Assembly (NCBI GenBank): GCA_945981915.1
Contig: CAMFRJ010000092.1
Location: forward strand, 1-5,874
DNA from: an uncultured Erysipelotrichaceae bacterium
Lineage (GTDB): Bacteria > Bacillota_I > Bacilli_A > Erysipelotrichales > Coprobacillaceae
DNA length: 5,874 nucleotides
Direction: 5' to 3'
In this document: positions 1 through 5,874 of the stretch, one piece after another
Position numbering within the stretch: position 1 is the stretch's first letter
How the letters are laid out: every line of letters starts with the position of its first letter
Program-made: the position numbers and the translations under genes
The notes under the pieces: generated by a model
What the model was told of the DNA's origin: nothing
What the model saw: only the letters and a program-made list of their open reading frames with translations
Database searches by the model: none

Positions 1-819
1 TTCTTGTTATTAGCGATCATTCTCTTTATTTGGGTGACGTCTTTGATCAAACCATTAAAAGCTATTAAAAAGTATATTGATGATATTAAAGAGGACAAAC
101 AGTCTTCTATCAACATTGATAGGAAAGATGAGATAGGAATCTTATCTTCTTCTTTAGTAGAGATGAAAGAAGAATTAGATAAACAAAATCAAATTAAAGA
201 AGAAATGATTCATAATATTTCTCATGATTTGAAAACACCTATTTCAATTATTCAATCTTATGCACAAAGTATCAAAGATGATGTTTATCCTTATGGTGAT
301 AAAGATGCTTCTTTAGATGTTATTATTGAAAATAGTAATCGTTTAGAAAAAAAAGTAAGAAGTTTATTATATTTGAATCGTTTAGATTATTTAAGTGGGC
401 AAGTCAATGATGATGTTTGTCATATGAAACCATTGATAGAACACATTATTTTACAGTTAAATAATGTTCATGATCATATCAGTATTATCAGTGATCTTGA
501 TGATGTTATTTTTGTTGGAAAAGAAGAACATTGGCGTATTTGTATTGAAAATATTATTGATAATGCATCACGTTATGTAAAAAACGTCATTAAGATTACT
601 TTAAGAGATCAGGTATTAGAAATATACAATGATGGAGAACCCATTGATGTCAAAGATGCAAAGCTTTTATTTCAACCATATGAAACAGGGAATAAAGGAC
701 AGTTTGGACTAGGATTATCGATTGTCTATAAAACAGTGACAATGTATGGATATCATGTAGAAGCTATCAATAAAGATGGTGGTGTTAGCTTTGTGATCGT
801 AAAGAATCAACTTGCATAA
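1..819 (+). CDS. Sensor histidine kinase, 3' part (N-terminal sensor region outside window)
   Basis: This is the C-terminal part of a two-component sensor kinase. The reading frame is open from base 1, so the true start lies upstream. The visible 272 residues begin inside a transmembrane segment (LLLAIILFIWV) and continue into a HAMP-like linker. A HisKA domain follows with H-box NISHDLKTP; the phospho-accepting His is about residue 75. The HATPase_c domain has an N-box (IENIIDNASRYV, about 182-193), a G1-like segment (NDGEPID, about 210-216), an F-box region (LFQPYETG) and a G2 box (GLGLSIV). It should autophosphorylate and pass phosphate to a response regulator, which is probably encoded upstream. 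The G1 box reads NDGEP instead of the usual DNGPG, a common variation. The missing sensor domain means the signal cannot be told. No terminator is seen after the stop, so transcripts may run on into the thiW leader. Confidence 0.93.
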   Translation, partial: FLLLAIILFIWVTSLIKPLKAIKKYIDDIKEDKQSSINIDRKDEIGILSSSLVEMKEELDKQNQIKEEMIHNISHDLKTPISIIQSYAQSIKDDVYPYGDKDASLDVIIENSNRLEKKVRSLLYLNRLDYLSGQVNDDVCHMKPLIEHIILQLNNVHDHISIISDLDDVIFVGKEEHWRICIENIIDNASRYVKNVIKITLRDQVLEIYNDGEPIDVKDAKLLFQPYETGNKGQFGLGLSIVYKTVTMYGYHVEAINKDGGVSFVIVKNQLA

Positions 820-840
820 AAGAAAAAAGAGGAGTATGAT
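812..840 (+). promoter_or_regulatory. Candidate promoter for the thiW leader (weak)
   Basis: A good -10 box (TATGAT, 835-840) lies 17 bases after a poor -35 box (TTGCAT, 812-817) that overlaps the kinase stop codon. Transcription would start near 847, just before the TPP aptamer core. Against it, the best closing helix I can draw for the aptamer uses bases 839-848, which this start would largely leave out. A start further upstream, or read-through from the kinase gene, is therefore also possible. Confidence 0.3.
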
Positions 841-843
841 GTA

Positions 844-938
844 TTTTGTAAACGGGAGCTTGTATGACAGGCTGAGAGGAAGATATGATCTTCGACCGAT
901 AACCTGATTTGGATAATGCCAACGTAGGGATGTCAGAA
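844..938 (+). promoter_or_regulatory. TPP riboswitch (THI element)
   Basis: The aptamer matches the TPP consensus from end to end. It has GGGAGC (854-859), a P3 helix 858-863/867-872, and the pyrimidine-sensing TGAGA (873-877). A side hairpin AAGAT/ATCTT (880-884/888-892) is followed by ACCTGAT (902-908). The pyrophosphate-sensing part TGG-ATAATG-CCA (910-921) and GTAGGGA (924-930) complete it. A possible P1 pairs 839-848 with 934-942, with one bulged A and one G-U. It lies upstream of thiW and is followed at once by an intrinsic terminator. Bound TPP is therefore expected to stop transcription, which fits repression of a thiamine-precursor transporter by the end product. Confidence 0.95.
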
Positions 939-944
939 ACATTG

Positions 945-979
945 AAACGGAATTATCATTTCAGGTATTCCGTTTTTTT
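945..979 (+). terminator. Riboswitch-controlled intrinsic terminator
   Basis: A 9-bp perfect stem (AAACGGAAT 945-953 with ATTCCGTTT 967-975) has a 13-base loop, and its 3' arm runs into seven T residues (973-979). It sits just after the TPP aptamer, so it is the likely expression platform. The 3' arm (968-975) can instead pair with 850-857 inside the aptamer (8 pairs, one G-U). That would be an antiterminator which TPP-bound folding should block. Confidence 0.85.
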
Positions 980-997
980 ATGTCTTTGAAGGGAGTG

Positions 998-1176
998 AAA
1001 ACGACAATCTCTTAGTGTAATGAGCGGGCAAAGGGGAGCGCCTTGTGTCTTGTATAACAGCGATGGGAAGCCGTGTTCCGGCGTGAGAGGAAACCAATAA
1101 GTTTCGACCGACTATTTTCAATATTGATTGGAAATGACGCTGTTATTGTCGTTTCCAATGAATTTCAAAGGAGATT
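998..1176 (+). promoter_or_regulatory. Second structured leader RNA of thiW, TPP-like 5' half, unknown ligand
   Basis: This region lies between the TPP-controlled terminator and the thiW start and has no ORF. It repeats much of a TPP aptamer's 5' half: GGGGAGC (1033-1039), then GTGAGAGG (1083-1090; consensus GCTGAGAGG with one base missing), hairpin GAAAC/GTTTC (1090-1094/1101-1105) and CGACCGA (1105-1111). The standard 3' half (CCTGAT, GGATAATGCCA, CGTAGGGA) is not recognisable; only a loose TTGATTGGAAATGAC (1124-1138) resembles it. Strong long-range helices are possible: 999-1008 with 1145-1154 (10 bp), 1054-1062 with 1138-1146 (9 bp), and 1127-1138 with 1148-1159 (12 pairs, one G-U). All three use the same 3' strand and cannot all form together. 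Bases 1006-1013 can pair with the thiW SD (1169-1176). I infer a translational switch. It could be a variant or decayed tandem TPP element, or something new. Confidence 0.55.
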
Positions 1177-1182
1177 TTAAAA

Positions 1183-1704
1183 ATGAAAACAAATCAAACA
1201 AAAAAATTATGTCTAGCAAGTCTTTTATGTGCGATTGCTGTTGTAGGAAGTTTATTTTCTTTTCCGGTTTTTGCAAGTAAATGTGCACCAATTCAACATA
1301 TGGTCAATATTATTTGTGCCGTAACATTAGGACCATGGTACGGTGTAGCGGTTGCTTTTGTAGCCAGTCTTATTCGTAATCTTTTAGGGTTAGGATCTTT
1401 AATGGCTTTTCCAGGTAGTATTTTTGGGGCACTTTTATGTGGGATGACATATTGGAAATCAAAAAATATTGTGATGACTTTATTAGCTGAAGTCTTTGGA
1501 ACATCGATTTTAGGAGGGTTATGTGCTTATCCAATTGCAGTATTATTGATGGGTGTTGATGCGGGAACAGTTGCTTTTTATGCTTATATTCTCCCATTTT
1601 TTGTCTCTACTGCAGGAGGTGCAATCTTGTCAGGTATTTTGCTTGCGGCACTTAGCAAAACAGGAATATTCAAATCTATGTCAAATGAAAAGGTGTATCA
1701 ATAA
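1183..1704 (+). CDS. thiW: ThiW, ECF transporter substrate-binding (S) component, predicted thiazole precursor importer
   Basis: ThiW is the small membrane S-component predicted to bind hydroxyethylthiazole, the thiazole precursor of thiamine. It is expected to work with a shared ECF energizing module (EcfA/A'/T), which is not in this window. The 173-residue protein is of normal family length and consists of several hydrophobic segments. The family-typical stretches are SFPVFASKCAPIQHMVN (26-42), LGPWYGVAVAF (49-59), RNLLGLGSLMAFPGSIFGA (65-83) and AEVFGTSILGG (102-112). The start is set by the SD AAAGGAG (1167-1173), nine bases before ATG. The gene appears monocistronic, with no thiM or other thiamine gene beside it, and it ends in a hairpin shared with the convergent queH. 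Control is by the TPP riboswitch and probably by the second leader RNA. The family assignment is firm. The thiazole specificity rests on published comparative genomics, not on anything seen here. Confidence 0.93.
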   Translation: MKTNQTKKLCLASLLCAIAVVGSLFSFPVFASKCAPIQHMVNIICAVTLGPWYGVAVAFVASLIRNLLGLGSLMAFPGSIFGALLCGMTYWKSKNIVMTLLAEVFGTSILGGLCAYPIAVLLMGVDAGTVAFYAYILPFFVSTAGGAILSGILLAALSKTGIFKSMSNEKVYQ

Positions 1705-1713
1705 TACACCTTT
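1689..1713. terminator. Shared bidirectional terminator hairpin of thiW and queH
   Basis: A perfect 10-bp inverted repeat (1689-1698 with 1704-1713) has a 5-base loop. It lies exactly at the junction of the two convergent genes. The thiW stop (1702-1704) falls in the loop and 3' arm, and the queH stop (1712-1714 on the other strand) at the stem end. The T-runs on either side are short (TTTAATT on plus, TTTCATTT on minus), so efficiency may be moderate. Confidence 0.7.
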
Positions 1714-2350
1714 AATTATGTTCTTTATTCTTTTCTCTTTGTAACATATCTCTATATGAATACATACAGCCACAGTAATTCTGTCGATATAAATGATATT
1801 GTTGTGCAAATTGAACAGATTTTAAATAACCATTGTTCTTTTTGAAATCACAATATAAAAAATTCGTTTTATCATTTTTAAAACTTGCACCAATTTCATT
1901 GATCCATTGACTATTTTTATGTGGAGATACACTTAAAACAGTTGTCCAATAATCAAAATGATTGACGGAAGCAAAGCGATGTGCATCATCCATACGTTTT
2001 CTATAACACATATAACAGCGCATACCACCTTCAGGTTCATCTTTAAGCAATGAAATATCTGCCATAAAGATGGTTGGTTCATAAGGTTGTTCAACAATTT
2101 GAATGTCTTGATGATAATCTTTATTAAAGCGAACAATAAAATCTTTTAATTCCTGAAATCTTCTTTGATATTCTTCTTGAGGATAGATATTAGAATTAGA
2201 ATAATAGATTGTTATATCAAATTGTTCACATATTTCCTTTAAGACATGACCACTACAAGGGGCACAACAGACATGTAACAACAATGTAGGTCTTGTCCCT
2301 TTTATTTTTTTTAATTCTTCTTTGAATTTTAAGTCATAATTAATCTTCAT
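1712..2350 (-). CDS. queH: QueH, epoxyqueuosine reductase (DUF208 family)
   Basis: QueH reduces the epoxide of epoxyqueuosine in tRNA to queuosine, the final step of the pathway. It replaces the unrelated cobalamin-dependent QueG. The 212-residue protein has the family's cysteine pattern: HVCCAPC (26-32; C28, C29, C32), RCYMCYRKRM (111-120; C112, C115) and NYCGCMYS (191-198; C193, C195). These are the expected ligands of the iron-sulfur cluster and the second metal site known for this family. The core TVLSVSPHKNS (137-147) is also typical. The start ATG shares its A with the last base of the queA stop (TAATG), and I see no SD before it (the upstream bases are AT-rich). Translation is therefore probably coupled to queA. 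The gene is last in the tgt-queA-queH operon. Confidence 0.92.
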   Translation of the reverse strand: MKINYDLKFKEELKKIKGTRPTLLLHVCCAPCSGHVLKEICEQFDITIYYSNSNIYPQEEYQRRFQELKDFIVRFNKDYHQDIQIVEQPYEPTIFMADISLLKDEPEGGMRCYMCYRKRMDDAHRFASVNHFDYWTTVLSVSPHKNSQWINEIGASFKNDKTNFLYCDFKKNNGYLKSVQFAQQYHLYRQNYCGCMYSYRDMLQREKNKEHN

Positions 2351-3375
2351 TATAATATAAGCATACTATCGCCAAAACTAAAGAAGCGATACCTTTCTTC
2401 AATGGCTTTATGATAAGCTTCAAAAATAAGATCTTTTGAAGCAAATGCACTAATGAGCATTAATAATGTTGATTTAGGTAAATGGAAATTTGTGATCAAA
2501 CAATCAATTGCTTTAAATTCATATCCTGGATAAATAAAGATATCAGTACTTTCACTTGTTGCTTTAAACTCTCCATATTTTTGCATATTTGCTTCTAGAG
2601 TTCTTGTAGAAGTTGTACCTACTGCAATGATTCTTCTGCCTTCTTTTTTGGCCTGATTTAATAAAGTAGCAGTTTCTTCATTGATCATATAAAATTCACT
2701 ATGCATATGATGTTCTAAAACATTGTCTACTTTGACGGGTCTAAAAGTTCCTAAACCTACATGAAGGCAAATATCTAAGATTTTAACACCTTTGTTAATA
2801 ATTTTCTGATTGATTTCATCCGTAAAATGTAAACCTGCTGTTGGAGCAGCAGCACTGCCTTCAATCTTAGCATAGACTGTCTGGTATCTGTTTTGATCTT
2901 CCAACTTTTCTTTTATATAAGGAGGTAAAGGCATTGTTCCTAATTGATCCAATATTTCATAGAAAATTCCTTCATAGCTCATCTTAAAAACACGAATACC
3001 TTCCTCTTTTATTTCAATACATTTGGCTTTTAAAAGACCATCACCAAAAGTAATCACAGTATTCATTTTCACAATTCTGGCATTACCACAAAGACATTCC
3101 CAAGTATCCTTTTTTAACTCTTTTAATAACAAGACTTCTACATGGCCTTGAGTTTCTTCTTTAATACCAAATAATCTTGCGGGAATCACTTTTGTATTAT
3201 TTCTTACTAGAACATCACCTGGTTGAAGATAATCTATAATATCATAAAAGTGTTTATGTTCAATTGTTTTATTTTTTCTATTAACGACCATCAATCTTGA
3301 CGTATCCCTTTGTTTAACAGGATGCTGTGCAATCAATTCTTCTGGTAAATCAAAATCAAATTCACTTAGTTTCAT
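2350..3375 (-). CDS. queA: QueA, S-adenosylmethionine:tRNA ribosyltransferase-isomerase
   Basis: QueA moves and isomerises the ribosyl part of SAM onto preQ1 in tRNA, giving epoxyqueuosine. The length (341 residues) is normal for the family. Recognisable conserved stretches are [12 protein letters not shown] (59-70), [13 protein letters not shown] (173-185), [11 protein letters not shown] (204-214), GTTSTRTLE (253-261), [14 protein letters not shown] (294-307) and [12 protein letters not shown] (329-340). The start codon follows the tgt stop directly (TAAATG). An AGAGGG Shine-Dalgarno site lies inside the last codons of tgt, so the two are likely co-translated. It overlaps queH by one base at its 3' end. 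No missing key motif or frameshift is seen. Confidence 0.97.
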   Translation of the reverse strand: MKLSEFDFDLPEELIAQHPVKQRDTSRLMVVNRKNKTIEHKHFYDIIDYLQPGDVLVRNNTKVIPARLFGIKEETQGHVEVLLLKELKKDTWECLCGNARIVKMNTVITFGDGLLKAKCIEIKEEGIRVFKMSYEGIFYEILDQLGTMPLPPYIKEKLEDQNRYQTVYAKIEGSAAAPTAGLHFTDEINQKIINKGVKILDICLHVGLGTFRPVKVDNVLEHHMHSEFYMINEETATLLNQAKKEGRRIIAVGTTSTRTLEANMQKYGEFKATSESTDIFIYPGYEFKAIDCLITNFHLPKSTLLMLISAFASKDLIFEAYHKAIEERYRFFSFGDSMLIL

Positions 3376-5546
<2,171 letters not shown>

Positions 5547-5554
<8 letters not shown>

Positions 5555-5874
5555 TTGCATTACCTAAAAATAAATCTTTCACAGTTTTTTCATCAACATC
5601 TTTTCCAATAACACAGATTTGCCCAGTAAACATTGGTTTGCCTGTACGAATTTCAAATTCTTCAGGAACCAAATCAAAATACCACCAGTCATCATCTCCA
5701 CTATCAACAAATCCTTTTGCCCTTAAAACTTGTTGTTGGCTCAATTGTGTTAATATCTGATGTAGTTCGTCTTTGTTATATTTTTTAATTGTTGTAAAAC
5801 CAATACTATTAAAGACTTCATCGGCATGATGATGGTGATGATGACCACATTCACATTCTTCATCATGGTGATGA
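5547..5874 (-). CDS. CobW/COG0523 GTPase, C-terminal part with His/Cys-rich metal-binding stretch (5' end outside window)
   Basis: The frame is open from the window's right edge, and 108 residues are visible before the stop at 5547-5549. The first visible residues are a metal-binding stretch, HHHDEECECGHHHHHH. A CobW_C-like domain follows: ADEVFNSIGF, LRAKGFVDSGDDDWWYFDL, VPEEFEIRTG, and an ICVIGKDVDEKTVKDLF ending. His-rich loops between the GTPase and CobW_C domains are typical of COG0523 metallochaperones such as the Zur-regulated ZagA/YciC group. I therefore infer a role in zinc or other transition-metal delivery. The GTPase motifs lie outside the window, so they cannot be checked. The gene overlaps the next GTPase gene in the same direction, suggesting a two-gene metal module. 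An in-frame TTG at 5742-5744 should not be taken as its start. Confidence 0.88.

Noticed and set aside
715..942. 75-residue reverse-strand ORF over the kinase end and TPP aptamer
   Set aside because: It overlaps a confident coding region and a confident riboswitch on the other strand, has no clear SD and resembles no known protein.
1033..1111. Cobalamin riboswitch suggested by GGGAAGCCGTG (1065-1075) and CCGG (1078-1081)
   Set aside because: The conserved CCCGCxACTG box and the rest of the B12 element are absent, and the TPP-like motifs around it fit better.
985..1182. T-box leader or other tRNA-sensing element before thiW
   Set aside because: There is no TGG-containing antiterminator bulge, no AGxGxxAG specifier-region motif, and thiW is not an amino-acid gene.
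1553..1744. 63-residue plus-strand ORF overlapping the end of thiW
   Set aside because: It is an out-of-frame shadow of thiW running across the terminator; its hydrophobic composition follows from the thiW codons.
1933..2136. 67-residue minus-strand ORF inside queH
   Set aside because: It is an out-of-frame shadow on the same strand within a gene whose cysteine motifs are all in the queH frame.
5824..5874. GAT/CAT-rich simple repeat at the right end as a microsatellite
   Set aside because: It is explained by the His-rich coding stretch of the CobW-like gene on the minus strand, in frame with the downstream CobW_C domain.

Overview
The window is AT-rich throughout, with Gram-positive style Shine-Dalgarno sites and intrinsic terminators. 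It combines a HAMP-type sensor kinase, a ThiW-type ECF transporter subunit, QueH instead of QueG, and paired COG0523 GTPases. This suggests a low-GC Firmicute, plausibly a gut anaerobe of the Erysipelotrichia/Coprobacillaceae kind. That placement is inferred from gene content and base composition only.

Layout. Plus strand: the 3' part of a sensor histidine kinase (1-819) is followed by a 363-base non-coding stretch and thiW (1183-1704). The stretch holds a canonical TPP riboswitch (about 844-938) with its intrinsic terminator (945-979). A second, separate structured leader (about 998-1176) follows. It resembles the 5' half of a TPP aptamer but lacks a recognisable 3' half. Its helices compete with each other, and one possible pairing would cover the thiW ribosome binding site. 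Minus strand: an apparent operon tgt - queA - queH (4509 down to 1712) runs from a good sigma-A-like promoter at 4534-4562 to a hairpin at 1689-1713, which it shares with convergent thiW. Upstream of it, ending in its own terminator (4574-4602), is a second minus-strand operon of two overlapping COG0523 (CobW-like) GTPase genes. The first runs off the window end with a His/Cys-rich metal-binding stretch. The second carries a C-terminal domain resembling DUF1980 of the YcgQ/TIGR03943 family.

How the parts work. ThiW is the predicted membrane substrate-binding subunit for import of the thiazole precursor of thiamine, so TPP control of its mRNA fits. Tgt, QueA and QueH carry out the last steps of queuosine formation on tRNA: base exchange, cyclopentenediol transfer and epoxide reduction. 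The GTPase pair looks like metal-handling machinery, perhaps for zinc, with one member carrying a domain normally found in a putative permease partner. The least explained parts are the second thiW leader RNA and the GTPase-DUF1980 fusion.
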